Made by a program: the position numbers and the translations under genes
In this document: piece by piece, positions 27,225 through 35,525 of the stretch
Position numbering within the stretch: position 1 is the first letter of the stretch
Layout: each line of letters opens with the position of its first letter
Assembly: GCA_023386045.1 (NCBI GenBank)
Contig: JAEWKK010000016.1
Location: forward strand, 107,849-171,848
Origin: Bacteroidota bacterium
Lineage (GTDB): Bacteria; Bacteroidota; Bacteroidia; Chitinophagales; Chitinophagaceae
Direction of reading: 5' to 3'
Length of the DNA: 64,000 nt
The notes under the pieces: generated by a model
What the model saw: only the letters and a program-made list of their open reading frames with translations
Told to the model about the DNA's origin: nothing
The model's database searches: none

Positions 27225-27910
27225 TTATAATTTAAATCCCAGGCTGAAGCTTATCACCCTGTGCTTGTTATTATTATCCTCAGAATTATTTCCTCCGGAC
27301 TGAAGTTTGGCAAGACCCAGCCCATAATTTACTGACAGCGTCATGGATTTACCTTCCACACCGGCCGTACCATTTAAGCCATAGTCAAATCTTTTCATGA
27401 TACCAAAGCCAGCGCCTTCCTCATAATCAAGCGTTGTAGGGTCATCATTGGAAAATTCGATATCTCTGTCACTGGAAAAAGAAACGCCGAGGGATTTACC
27501 ATCAACCTTGTTTTTACCAGCTACACCTACAGCTATGTATGGTCCCGCCCCTACAAAAAACCGGGACCTACTGAATGTGGTGTTTTAAAAACAATGTTTA
27601 CAGGCAGTTCAATGTAATAAGGATTTGTAGTTGCCCTGAAATAGGTGGCTGAGGATTCATCCCCTGACTCAGATTCTGTTCCCTTGCCTGTAAATAACAA
27701 TCCCGGCTGAATAAAGAACAATCCTCCCAACCTGAAATCTCCAATGATACCTGCATGAAAACTCGTGAGCATTTTGGCATCATCCACTCTTCCATCATCG
27801 GTTACTGAAACATTAGCGAGATTCAATCCTCCTACAAGTCTTGCCTGCTGTGCATTAAGATTCAACGAACACAGCACCATTCCTAAAAAAATAAAATTCC
27901 TGATTTTCAT
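27225..27910 (-). pseudogene. PorT-like outer-membrane beta-barrel protein, frameshifted at a T6 tract
   Basis: The ATG at 27910 starts MKIRNFIFLGMVLCSLNLNA, a signal peptide, then a barrel of the OMP_b-brl/PorT type (ARLVGGLNLANVSV, FHAGIIGDFRLG, FFIQPGLLFTG). The zero frame stops at 27551 right after VGPGFL. In the -1 frame the protein continues without interruption from 27555 to a stop at 27225 (FFVGAGPYIAVG ... HRVISFSLGFKL), ending in the expected C-terminal barrel strand. The rebuilt protein is about 229 aa. The break lies in a run of six T (27555-27560). It may be a real mutation, a phase-variable tract, a sequencing error or a translational frameshift site. Confidence 0.85.
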
Positions 27911-28021
27911 ATTTGTACAGTTTGGGTTTGAAGTTGCAAATGTATTGCCACGGTCCTGGACAGAGAATGGAATAAAAAATAAAAGTTTAAGGAAATGAAG
28001 AAAAAAGGAATTTCCCCAAGT

Positions 28022-28043
28022 AAAAAACCCCGCAATTGCGGGG
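28022..28043 (-). terminator. Terminator of the candidate RNA
   Basis: CCCCGCAATTGCGGGG (28028-28043) is a perfect 16-base palindrome, followed on the minus strand by six T (28022-28027). No protein gene ends just upstream of it. Confidence 0.8.
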
Positions 28044-28166
28044 CTAAAATTTTTCGAAAAGCGGTTGGCTTCAACCCGAATCCTTCCGCATTGCGGAATC
28101 ATACTCACCGGCCAGGATACCATGGTTCTTCTCCGGCAAGATTAACAGGTAAGGTAGGAAACAGGA
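28022..28166 (-). ncRNA. Candidate structured small RNA, unidentified
   Basis: A stretch of about 145 bases on the minus strand has a promoter at one end and a perfect hairpin plus T6 at the other, with no convincing ORF. Possible helices: CUUGCCGG with CCGGUGAG; UUCCGC-AAU-GCGGAA; GGUUG-AAGC-CAACC; and an outer pairing of AUCC/UUCC near the 5' end with GGAA/GGAU. It lacks the GUCAG/AGCA loop of SRP RNA, the tmRNA and RNase P cores, and TPP or cobalamin riboswitch boxes. A 6S-like rod is possible but not shown. The porin-like gene starts 112 bases past the terminator. Confidence 0.5.
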
Positions 28167-28171
28167 TGGTG

Positions 28172-28201
28172 CGAATTTATAAAACAGTCACAGAACTCAA
28201 A
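28172..28201 (-). promoter_or_regulatory. Promoter of the candidate RNA
   Basis: On the minus strand TTTG (28198-28201), 18 bases, then TAAATTCG (28172-28179), one base off the TAnnTTTG consensus. The start point would fall near 28165. Confidence 0.5.
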
Positions 28202-28562
28202 ATGATTTCCCGAAAAAAATTATTGGTCAATTGAAAATTGAAATAAAAGAAAAGGAAACAGAGCAACTCTAGCTGCTCAGCTTATATACAATTTGAGAGA
28301 TTTAATCACACATCACAAAATCAGGAAAGGATTGTCTTTGTCAAAACCAGCAGTCTTTGTTCTTTTATTACTGAATTTGCTTTTGATCCAGCGAAACATT
28401 TTGTACAGCATAACCGATGGTTTTAAGAGTAAACAATAAGGTTAGGTCCAAAGGGGAAGGATGATCAGCAAGAAAAGGGCCAAAATTAAAAGATTCCCAG
28501 GTCGGAGATTTAAGTTGTATCAAGTTACAACTTTTAGAATAGCAGTGAAATTTTTTTTCAGC
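28202..28562. other. Gene-poor region upstream of the candidate RNA
   Basis: About 360 AT-rich bases with no plausible gene on either strand. The only structure noticed is a perfect 8-bp inverted repeat, AAGTTGTA at 28512-28519 and TACAACTT at 28526-28533 with a 6-base spacer, 30 bases beyond the end of the leftward gene at 28563. It lacks a long T-run and could be an operator or a weak terminator. Confidence 0.4.
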
Positions 28563-29336
28563 TTATAAGGGAAATTGCGCACCTAACAAATAGATCAGCT
28601 GCGCGGAAAACCAGCGCTGGTGTCCATAGCCATTGGCAATAAGAAACTGACTGTAATTGGCATATGCTCCTTTAAAGGTTGCTGACACATAAAAATTTTT
28701 AAAGAAACTGTATTTTAATCCTGTTTCCAATCCTATCACGTATCCGCTGATATGGTATTTATCATCGCGGTGATTGCCAAGTATGGTTGTATTTGTTTTT
28801 GGATTTACAAGGCCAAATCCTCCTGTTGCAATCAGGTCCAATGTGTGATTGCCTTTTTTATCCGAAACAACTGGAAACCATTTTACAATATTGATCATGG
28901 CATAATTTCCACCATCGGAATGTTCCAGCTGCACGAAATCTTTTGTCAGCATGGTGTCGGTATCATAAATTTTACCATTGATCATCCCATTCATTTTCAC
29001 CACCTGGTTCTGCGTCATGAAATATTTGATATGATCATAATGGTACTCGAGGCCGAAACCTTTCTTCTTAAAATAATAACCTACCGTGTAGGAAAATTGT
29101 GGTGCCGTATGAAACCTCACTCCTCCCTCATCCTTCGCCTTCACGTTATATAAAGTGAAATCAAATGCATTATCTTTTCTCTTTAGGGTAATATCACTGG
29201 GACTGTAAAATGTACGGTGACTTCCAAAAGCAAAATAGACTGTTCCTTTTTTTTCTTTTTGCTGCTTTTTAGACTGAGCCTGTGCAGTTATGATGGAAAC
29301 AATCATGACAAAAAATAAAACGGACGCCTTTTTCAT
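28563..29336 (-). CDS. Hypothetical outer-membrane beta-barrel protein
   Basis: A 257-aa exported protein starting at the ATG at 29336 (MKKASVLFFVMIVSIITAQAQ, a clear signal peptide); the longer frame to 29390 runs into the groL terminator region. The mature part begins with a short Lys-rich stretch and then GTVYFAFGSHRTFYSPSDITL, followed by alternating strands (QFSYTVGYYFKKKGFGLEYHYD cited in part) and ends in LIYLLGAQFPL, a barrel-like C-terminus. I know no specific function. It is separated from groL by a hairpin at 29379-29404. Confidence 0.8.
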   Translation of the reverse strand: MKKASVLFFVMIVSIITAQAQSKKQQKEKKGTVYFAFGSHRTFYSPSDITLKRKDNAFDFTLYNVKAKDEGGVRFHTAPQFSYTVGYYFKKKGFGLEYHYDHIKYFMTQNQVVKMNGMINGKIYDTDTMLTKDFVQLEHSDGGNYAMINIVKWFPVVSDKKGNHTLDLIATGGFGLVNPKTNTTILGNHRDDKYHISGYVIGLETGLKYSFFKNFYVSATFKGAYANYSQFLIANGYGHQRWFSAQLIYLLGAQFPL

Positions 29337-29378
29337 TACAGAGATTTCTGATGGCGAAATTACAATACATCCATGAAG

Positions 29379-29404
29379 AAGCCCCAACATTACTGCCGGG
29401 GCTT
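29379..29404. terminator. Hairpin downstream of groL
   Basis: AAGCCCC (29379-29385) and GGGGCTT (29398-29404) pair across 12 bases. It lies 27 bases past the groL stop codon. T-runs on either side are modest (CTTCTTC on the minus strand, CTTTTAT on the plus strand). Confidence 0.65.
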
Positions 29405-29431
29405 TTATGAATTGTAGTTGATGATTGCCGA

Positions 29432-31069
29432 TTAATAATCCATTCCACCCATTCCTGGCATACCAGCTGGTGCAGCGGCACTGCCTTTGGGTTCTGGTTT
29501 ATCAGCAACCACACACTCTGTTGTCAACAACATACCAGCAATAGAAGCTGCATTTTCCAGAGCTACACGGCTCACTTTTGTAGGATCGATCACACCTGCA
29601 GTAATGAGGTTTTCATATTTCTCATCACGGGCGTTGAATCCAAAGTCGGCTTTTCCTTCACGTACTTTGTTTACCACCACACTTCCTTCGATACCGCAGT
29701 TTTCTACGATCTGGCGCAGTGGCTCTTCCAGTGCACGGCGAACGATTTGTACACCAGTTAATTCATCACCGTTTCTTGTATCAACTTTTTCCAGTGCATC
29801 AATCGCACGTACAAAAGCTACACCGCCACCTGGAACGATTCCTTCTTCAACTGCTGCTCTTGTTGCATGCAGTGCATCATCCACACGGTCTTTCTTTTCT
29901 TTCATTTCCACTTCAGTTGCTGCACCAACATTAAGCACCGCAACACCACCGCTTAATTTAGCCAGGCGCTCCTGCAGTTTCTCACGATCATAATCAGAAG
30001 TAGTGTTTTCAACCTGAGATTTGATCTGATTGATGCGGGCAGTGATGGCTTCTTTTTCACCACGACCGTCAACGATAGTTGTATTGTCTTTATCAATCAC
30101 AACCCTGTCGCACCTTCCAAGATAAGTGAGGTCGGCATTTTCAAGTTTGTAACCCTGCTCTTCAGAGATCACGATACCTTTTGTAAGGATAGCGATGTCC
30201 TGCAGCATTTCTTTTCTTCTGTCGCCAAAGCCTGGAGCTTTTACAGCTGCTACTTTCAACGTACCGCGAAGTTTGTTCACCACCAGCGTAGCCAGTGCTT
30301 CACCTTCCAGGTCTTCAGAGATGATCAGCAAAGGAGCTCCCTGCTGCGCAACTTTTTCAAGGATGTGAAGGATGTCCTTCATGTTGCTGATCTTCTTATC
30401 ATAGATCAGGATGTAAGGATTGTCCAGCTCAGCTTCCATTTTTTCGCTGTTGGTAACGAAGTAAGGAGAGATATAACCACGGTCGAATTGCATACCTTCC
30501 ACCACATCAACTGTAGTTTCGATTCCTTTGGCTTCTTCAATGGTGATAACACCATCTTTAGAAACTTTTTCCATGGCTTCTGCAATCAGCTTTCCGATCT
30601 CGCTATCGTTGTTGGCAGAGATAGTTGCTACCTGCTCAATTTTCTTATTATCGTTTCCTACAGTCTGGGATTGTGAACGAAGGTTCTCGATTACAGCTTT
30701 CACAGCTTTGTCGATACCGCGCTTAAGATCCATTGGGTTAGCACCGGCAGCTACATTCTTAAGACCTTCAGTGATGATGGCCTGGGCCAGAACAGTGGCA
30801 GTAGTAGTTCCATCACCAGCAACATCAGCTGTTTTTGAAGCTACTTCTTTCACCATCTGTGCTCCCATATTCTCAATGGCATCTTCCAGTTCAATTTCTT
30901 TTGCTACAGTAACACCATCTTTGGTAACAGAAGGTGCACCAAATTTTTTCTCGATCACAACATTGCGTCCTTTAGGACCTAATGTCACCTTTACAGCATT
31001 GGCTAAAGCATCAACGCCTTTTTTCATTTTATTACGGGCGTCGGTTTCGAAAAACAGTTGTTTTGCCAT
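29432..31069 (-). CDS. groL: 60 kDa chaperonin GroEL
   Basis: A 545-aa chaperonin subunit that forms double heptameric rings with GroES for ATP-driven folding. The N-terminus KQLFFETDARNKMKKGVD, the ATP-site motif GDGTTTATVLAQ and the late GIVPGGGVAF are canonical. The C-terminus ends in GMPGMGGMDY, the flexible Gly-Met tail in the cavity. groS lies directly upstream, 69 bases away. Confidence 0.99.
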   Translation of the reverse strand: MAKQLFFETDARNKMKKGVDALANAVKVTLGPKGRNVVIEKKFGAPSVTKDGVTVAKEIELEDAIENMGAQMVKEVASKTADVAGDGTTTATVLAQAIITEGLKNVAAGANPMDLKRGIDKAVKAVIENLRSQSQTVGNDNKKIEQVATISANNDSEIGKLIAEAMEKVSKDGVITIEEAKGIETTVDVVEGMQFDRGYISPYFVTNSEKMEAELDNPYILIYDKKISNMKDILHILEKVAQQGAPLLIISEDLEGEALATLVVNKLRGTLKVAAVKAPGFGDRRKEMLQDIAILTKGIVISEEQGYKLENADLTYLGRCDRVVIDKDNTTIVDGRGEKEAITARINQIKSQVENTTSDYDREKLQERLAKLSGGVAVLNVGAATEVEMKEKKDRVDDALHATRAAVEEGIVPGGGVAFVRAIDALEKVDTRNGDELTGVQIVRRALEEPLRQIVENCGIEGSVVVNKVREGKADFGFNARDEKYENLITAGVIDPTKVSRVALENAASIAGMLLTTECVVADKPEPKGSAAAPAGMPGMGGMDY

Positions 31070-31138
31070 AACGTTATTTTGTTTTTTTAAAGTTTTTAAA
31101 TGAATACATCATCCGAAATGAAGGATGATAATGGCTGA

Positions 31139-31420
31139 TTAAACGATAGCGAGGATATCACTCTCCCTCATGATCAGCAGGTCTTCGCCTTCGATGGAGA
31201 TTTCCGTACCTGCATATTTACCATACAATACAGTATCACCGGTTTTTACTGTTACGGGTTCATCTTTTTTACCAGGACCAGCGGCGATCACGGTTCCGCG
31301 CTGTGGTTTTTCCTTTGCTGTGTCAGGGATGATGATACCTCCGGCAGTTTTTTCTTCAGCTGCAGCTGGTTTAACGATCACTCTGTCGTGTAGAGGGGTA
31401 ACATTTACTTTGTTAGCCAT
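31139..31420 (-). CDS. groS: 10 kDa co-chaperonin GroES
   Basis: A 93-aa lid of the GroEL chamber. The ATG at 31420 (MANKVNVTPLHDRVIVKP) is the family start; the 34 further codons upstream cover the promoter and leader. The mobile loop appears as EEKTAGGIIIPDTAKEKPQ (about residues 20-38). It is cotranscribed with groL. A TACATTTG box lies 78 bases upstream. Only half of a CIRCE element (TTAGCACTT near 31545) is seen, so HrcA control is not supported. Confidence 0.97.
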   Translation of the reverse strand: MANKVNVTPLHDRVIVKPAAAEEKTAGGIIIPDTAKEKPQRGTVIAAGPGKKDEPVTVKTGDTVLYGKYAGTEISIEGEDLLIMRESDILAIV

Positions 31421-31497
31421 ACGTTTATGAATTTTTGGTTTGATGAAAATTTGTACCTGTCCCCCGGCCGTCCGCAAATGCGTTCCGTCGAAGTGCG

Positions 31498-31505
31498 CAA
31501 ATGTA
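31498..31505 (-). promoter_or_regulatory. -7 box of groSL
   Basis: TACATTTG on the minus strand, with a TTTC-like -33 about 22 bases further upstream. It would give a leader of about 70 bases. Confidence 0.45.
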
Positions 31506-31780
31506 GGCGAATTGTATGCCATGGCCTTCGAAAGTGCTAAAATTTCAGTTTTGACAGGATTCGGCTAGAATACGCTGACAGTTGCCTTCCATTTTGTCAT
31601 TTCCTATCTTGATGACTGATAATTGACTGGATTTTTAAACATCCATCATCAATTCAACACACCGGTCACACAGTTTAAACAGCTTTGAACAGGTTTTAAT
31701 CATAATTTTCAAGCATCCTGTGCAGCATTTTAGATATTTGCCTGCTCAAATAATCGAAACTTACCGGGTTAATTGTCAGA
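31506..31780. other. Intergenic region between divergent groS and the T9SS type-B gene
   Basis: About 275 bases without a gene. A GTGCTAA-like half-site occurs near 31540-31547. No clear -7 box for the rightward gene was found. Confidence 0.4.
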
Positions 31781-33778
31781 ATGAAATTATTTATCATCAC
31801 CACCTGCCTCCTGATTGCCAGCTTAGTTGCGGGCTCACAAACCTGTACCACGCCAGGACAGAACCCTGCCACAGCTTTTCCTGTTTGCGGCACCAGCACC
31901 TTCTCGCAGTCGAGTGTTCCCCTTTGCGGAGGCACGCCTGTACCAGCAGGGGGATGCGGACAGGTAACAGATGTCAATCCCTTCTGGTATAAATTCACCT
32001 GCTTTCAGTCGGGAACACTGGCCTTCAAGATCAAGCCTCATGTAAATTCGGAAGATTATGACTGGCAGTTGTTTGATGTAACCAATCAGAACCCTGCCAA
32101 TGTTTACACCAATCCTGCCCTGACAGTTTCATTTAACTGGAGCGGTGAGAGCGGAGAAACAGGAGCTTCTGCTGCCGGCACTTCCTTATTCGTTTGCGAT
32201 GGCTTTGGCAAACCGCTCTGGAGTTCCATGGCTAACCTGATCCAGGGGCATGAATACCTGCTGCTGATCAGTCATTTTACCCAAACCCAAAGTGGTTATG
32301 ATCTTTCATTTGGTGGTGGAACTGCCATCATTACAGATACCACGCCTCCCCGACTGAAAAATGCTGAAGCGGGTTGCGGTGGAAATACGGTCAGGGTGAA
32401 GCTGAATAAAAAAATGAAATGCAGCAGCGTAACTTCCAGCGGTTCTGATTTCTTTATTACTCCCGGCACGGTAGCCATCACAGGAGCTACTGCCATTGGC
32501 TGCAGTTCCGGTTTTGATACTGACTCTATAGAACTTACGCTGGCATCAGTACTCGCTCCTGGAACTTACACGCTGAATATTAAAAATGGCACTGATGGTA
32601 ATACGCTTCTTGATTATTGCAATAATGCCATTCCTGGCACTGATAAAAAGGACTTCACTGTTTTTCCTTCAGCACCCACCCCTATGGACAGCCTGGCGCC
32701 TGTAAAATGCGCTCCATCCCAGTTGCGACTGGTATTTCCAAAACCGGTATTATGTTCAAGTGTGGCAGCCAATGGATCTGATTTTACTGTTACAGGTAAT
32801 TACCCTGTGACCATTACATCCGCACAGGGCAACTGCACCAGCGGCAATACTCTGACCAAGGAGATCATCATCACACTTTCGCAACCGATGTACAATGCAG
32901 GTAATTTCAACCTGACCTTAAAAATTGGAACGGATGGCAATACAATCATGGACGAATGCGGCAAGCAAACACCAGCTGGTTCTTCCCTGAGTTTCAATTT
33001 GAAAGACACAGTGAATGCTGATTTCACTTATATGAAATTCTATGGTTGCAACAGGGATACGATCCAGTTATTTCACCCGGGAAGCAATGGCGTTAATAGC
33101 TGGCAGTGGAACCTGGATGATAACCTTTCCAGCAGCCTGCAGAATCCACAGGCTATCTATTCGGTATTTGATGAAAAAACAATCCGGCTGATCGTTGGAA
33201 ATGATTTTTGTTCAGATACCGCTACGCAGAAGATCATGCTTGATAATTTCCTAAAAGCCGATTTCAATGCATTTGATGATCTCTGTCCAAATGAACCTAC
33301 AAGATTTACCAGCACAGCCCAGGGAAATATCAAAAGCCACAGCTGGACCTTTGGCGATGGCGGTATTTCTGATGAAGCTTCTCCCCTGCACAATTTTGCA
33401 GGACCACTGTCAACTACTCCTTATATTGTTACCTATACTGTAACTGACAGTTTAGGTTGTACCAGTTCTGCGCAGAAGCCAGTGAAAGTATATAGCAGTT
33501 GTTATCTTACCGTTCCCAATGCCTTCACACCAAATAATGATGGCCGGAATGATTTCCTTTACCCGCTCAATGCTGTCAAAGCCGAAAAGCTTGATTTCAG
33601 GATCTATAACCGTTGGGGCCAGGAAGTATTTCATACACGCAACTGGAAAAATGGATGGGATGGTACTGTCGGGGGAACTCCACAGGGCGCCGGCGTGTAC
33701 GTATGGTTCCTGAGCTATGTTGACAGGGACACTAAGGAATCGAGACAAATGAAGGGAACGGCGGTGTTGATTAGGTAA
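31781..33778 (+). CDS. Secreted multidomain protein with PKD-like region and T9SS type-B sorting domain
   Basis: A 665-aa protein with a signal peptide (ends LVAGSQ). A Cys-rich N-terminal region (residues about 25-180) resembles an adhesion-type beta domain. Two Ig/SbsA-like segments begin TPPRLKNAEAGCGGN and APVKCAPSQLRL, each ending near IKNGTDGNTLLDYC or LKIGTDGNTIMDEC. A PKD domain follows (SWTFGDGGISDEASP). The last 90 residues hold VPNAFTPNNDGRNDFLYP and RIYNRWGQEVFH, the gliding-motility-associated C-terminal domain that directs T9SS type-B export. Probably a surface or secreted adhesin. Confidence 0.9.
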   Translation: MKLFIITTCLLIASLVAGSQTCTTPGQNPATAFPVCGTSTFSQSSVPLCGGTPVPAGGCGQVTDVNPFWYKFTCFQSGTLAFKIKPHVNSEDYDWQLFDVTNQNPANVYTNPALTVSFNWSGESGETGASAAGTSLFVCDGFGKPLWSSMANLIQGHEYLLLISHFTQTQSGYDLSFGGGTAIITDTTPPRLKNAEAGCGGNTVRVKLNKKMKCSSVTSSGSDFFITPGTVAITGATAIGCSSGFDTDSIELTLASVLAPGTYTLNIKNGTDGNTLLDYCNNAIPGTDKKDFTVFPSAPTPMDSLAPVKCAPSQLRLVFPKPVLCSSVAANGSDFTVTGNYPVTITSAQGNCTSGNTLTKEIIITLSQPMYNAGNFNLTLKIGTDGNTIMDECGKQTPAGSSLSFNLKDTVNADFTYMKFYGCNRDTIQLFHPGSNGVNSWQWNLDDNLSSSLQNPQAIYSVFDEKTIRLIVGNDFCSDTATQKIMLDNFLKADFNAFDDLCPNEPTRFTSTAQGNIKSHSWTFGDGGISDEASPLHNFAGPLSTTPYIVTYTVTDSLGCTSSAQKPVKVYSSCYLTVPNAFTPNNDGRNDFLYPLNAVKAEKLDFRIYNRWGQEVFHTRNWKNGWDGTVGGTPQGAGVYVWFLSYVDRDTKESRQMKGTAVLIR

Positions 33779-33792
33779 AGAGGGGTTGGAGA

Positions 33793-33882
33793 GTTTAGAG
33801 GGTTTAGAAAGTTGAGAAGGTTTAGAGGGTTGAGGGAGTTTAGAAAGTTTAGAAGGTTTAGATAGTTTAGATAGTTTAGTTT
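33793..33882. repeat. Nine-bp tandem repeat (GTTTAGAnn), ten units
   Basis: Ten consecutive 9-base units start at 33793, 33802, 33811, 33820, 33829, 33838, 33847, 33856, 33865 and 33874. Most read GTTTAGA plus two variable bases; two have GTTGAG. The array begins 14 bases after the type-B gene's stop codon and ends in a T-run. Confidence 0.85.
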
Positions 33883-33982
33883 TTTGCATTTTTTACTTGG
33901 TTTCTGAAAATACATATCCTAATTAAACATAAACTTTAGCACAAAACCTTCAACAAAATTTCGTAAAGTTTCAAATAGCAAA

Positions 33983-34026
33983 CTCGTGAACTTGTGAACT
34001 CGTGAACTAAAAGAGCACCTTGTGAA
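33983..34026. repeat. Octamer repeats CTCGTGAA/CTTGTGAA upstream of nusB
   Basis: CTCGTGAA (33983-33990), CTTGTGAA (33991-33998) and CTCGTGAA (33999-34006) are directly tandem, and another CTTGTGAA lies at 34019-34026. The flanking 33883-34096 stretch holds no gene. Confidence 0.75.
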
Positions 34027-34096
34027 CTCCTTAACTTCCAAAGTTTCTTCGAAATCGCCCATCATTCCTATCTTCGCCGGCTCAAAGTTCTTAAAG

Positions 34097-35023
34097 ATGA
34101 TCAGTAGAAGGAATATTAGGGTTAAAGTGATGCAGTCGATTTATACGTTGAGTACCCTGGAGCAAGAATTGAAGCCCGGTGAAGCTGTCCGGTTATTGCA
34201 AAAACATTTTGACAATTCCAGGGAGCTATTCTTTTACCTCACCTATTTTCTCACCGAAGTGGCAGGTTATGTTGAAACCGATGCCTATAACCGCAGTAAT
34301 AAGCATCTCCCCTCAAAGGAAGACCTGAATGTGAACACCAAGATCGCAGGCAACCAGGTACTTTGGAAGATCAGGGAAAATGCTTCTTTTCAAATTGAAA
34401 CAGGAAGACTGAAGCCAGAACAGCGTATCGACAAGGAACTGGTGCGCAAGATCTACCAGCAAATGGTGGAAACAGCCGAGTATAAAAATTACCTGCAATC
34501 CAGCGAAAGGATTTATAAAGAAGAAAAAGATATACTCGAATTCGTCTTTAATACCCTTATGCTGGAGAACGAAGTATTTGTTTCACACCTGGAAGAAAAT
34601 TTTATCAACTGGGATGATGATTCTGACATGGTGGTGCAGGTGGTTCTCAATGTGCTTCAGCAACCTGACACAGTTGAATTCAAGGAAGTATTAAGTGCAG
34701 AGAAATGGGAATTTGCCAAAACATTGCTCATCACAGTTATGGAAAAAGAAGAGCATCTTCAAACCTTTATCATACCCAAACTCAAGAACTGGGATCCGGA
34801 GCGCATCGCCGCTCTTGATATGATCATCATGAAAATGGGAGTAGCGGAATTTCTATATTTCGATACCATTCCTCCCAAGGTTACTATTAATGAATACATC
34901 GATATCGCCAAGGAATACAGCACGCAGCAAAGCGGACAGTTTGTAAACGGCATCCTTGACAATATTCATAAAGAGCTGGTACAGCAGGATAAAATGCATA
35001 AAAGAGATTTTAAAAAAGCTTGA
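34097..35023 (+). CDS. nusB: Transcription antitermination factor NusB, long form
   Basis: A 308-aa protein starting at the ATG at 34097 (MISRRNIRVKVMQSIYTLS). The N-terminal RNIRVKVMQSIY and the C-terminal NB domain (WDPERIAALDMIIMKMGVAEFL, PPKVTINEYIDIAKEYSTQQSGQFVNGILD, cited in part) match NusB, which with NusE (S10) binds boxA in rRNA leader transcripts. About 150 extra residues in the middle distinguish it from the 140-aa E. coli form; this is usual in Bacteroidota. The longer frame to 34022 has no supporting features. A DUF1573 lipoprotein, yajC and coaE follow. Confidence 0.93.
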   Translation: MISRRNIRVKVMQSIYTLSTLEQELKPGEAVRLLQKHFDNSRELFFYLTYFLTEVAGYVETDAYNRSNKHLPSKEDLNVNTKIAGNQVLWKIRENASFQIETGRLKPEQRIDKELVRKIYQQMVETAEYKNYLQSSERIYKEEKDILEFVFNTLMLENEVFVSHLEENFINWDDDSDMVVQVVLNVLQQPDTVEFKEVLSAEKWEFAKTLLITVMEKEEHLQTFIIPKLKNWDPERIAALDMIIMKMGVAEFLYFDTIPPKVTINEYIDIAKEYSTQQSGQFVNGILDNIHKELVQQDKMHKRDFKKA

Positions 35024-35033
35024 CCTGCTTTAT

Positions 35034-35041
35034 TACATTTG
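35034..35041 (+). promoter_or_regulatory. -7 box of the DUF1573 gene
   Basis: TACATTTG, 19 bases upstream of the ATG at 35061 and just past the nusB stop codon. Confidence 0.45.
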
Positions 35042-35060
35042 CAACGCAAAAACCAAAGAA

Positions 35061-35504
35061 ATGAAATACATTTTTCTTTTCAGTCTGGCGGCTTTGATAG
35101 CTTGTAATAATGATGACAAGCAGGCTGGAAAAAACAGCAGCATGAATGATGAATCCATCAATGCTGCCATGAAAGACAGCTCCAGTTATACCAGCATCCA
35201 GTGGATCGATTCTATTAATACTGAATTAGGAAAGATCACTGAAGGACAGGTAGTGGAAGTGAGCTGGCGTTTTAAAAATACGGGCGACAAACCTCTTGTA
35301 GTACAGAATGTACAGGCAGGATGCGGTTGTACTGTTGCAGAAAGACCAAACGAGCCTGTTCCACCAGGCGCGGAAGGAAGAATCAAAGCAAAGTTTGACA
35401 GCAAGAACCAGGGACCAAGGTTCAACAAAACTGTTACTGTAACAGCCAATACCAAAGACAAGCAGACACATTACCTGACCTTTAGTGGTGAGGCTATTAA
35501 ATAA
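35061..35504 (+). CDS. DUF1573 lipoprotein
   Basis: A 147-aa exported lipoprotein starting at the ATG at 35061 (MKYIFLFSLAALIACNND; Cys15 is the likely lipid site). The mature domain is the DUF1573 immunoglobulin-like fold with SWRFKNTGDKPLVV, VQAGCGCTVAERPNEPV and GRIKAKFDSKNQ; the CGC pair is conserved in the family. Function unknown; the domain resembles ASH/MSP beta-sandwiches. yajC follows 21 bases later. Confidence 0.9.
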   Translation: MKYIFLFSLAALIACNNDDKQAGKNSSMNDESINAAMKDSSSYTSIQWIDSINTELGKITEGQVVEVSWRFKNTGDKPLVVQNVQAGCGCTVAERPNEPVPPGAEGRIKAKFDSKNQGPRFNKTVTVTANTKDKQTHYLTFSGEAIK

Positions 35505-35525
35505 TCAACCATTCAACAACACAAT

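Noticed and set aside
28050..28166. SRP RNA, tmRNA or TPP riboswitch in the candidate RNA locus
   Set aside because: The diagnostic loops and boxes of these families were not found when read by eye.
27995..28234. 79-codon plus-strand ORF over the candidate RNA locus
   Set aside because: It reads across a terminator palindrome and has no start signal; the promoter and terminator favour the opposite strand.
30528..31103. 191-codon plus-strand ORF opposite groL
   Set aside because: Ser/Ala/Thr-rich shadow frame typical of antisense to GroEL.
31530..31560. CIRCE element upstream of groSL
   Set aside because: Only one half-site (TTAGCACTT) is present; the matching GAGTGCTAA half is missing.
33452..33915. 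Minus-strand ORFs with LSKPSKL or LNFLN repeats
   Set aside because: They arise from translating the 9-bp tandem array; they also overlap the 3' end of the T9SS type-B gene.
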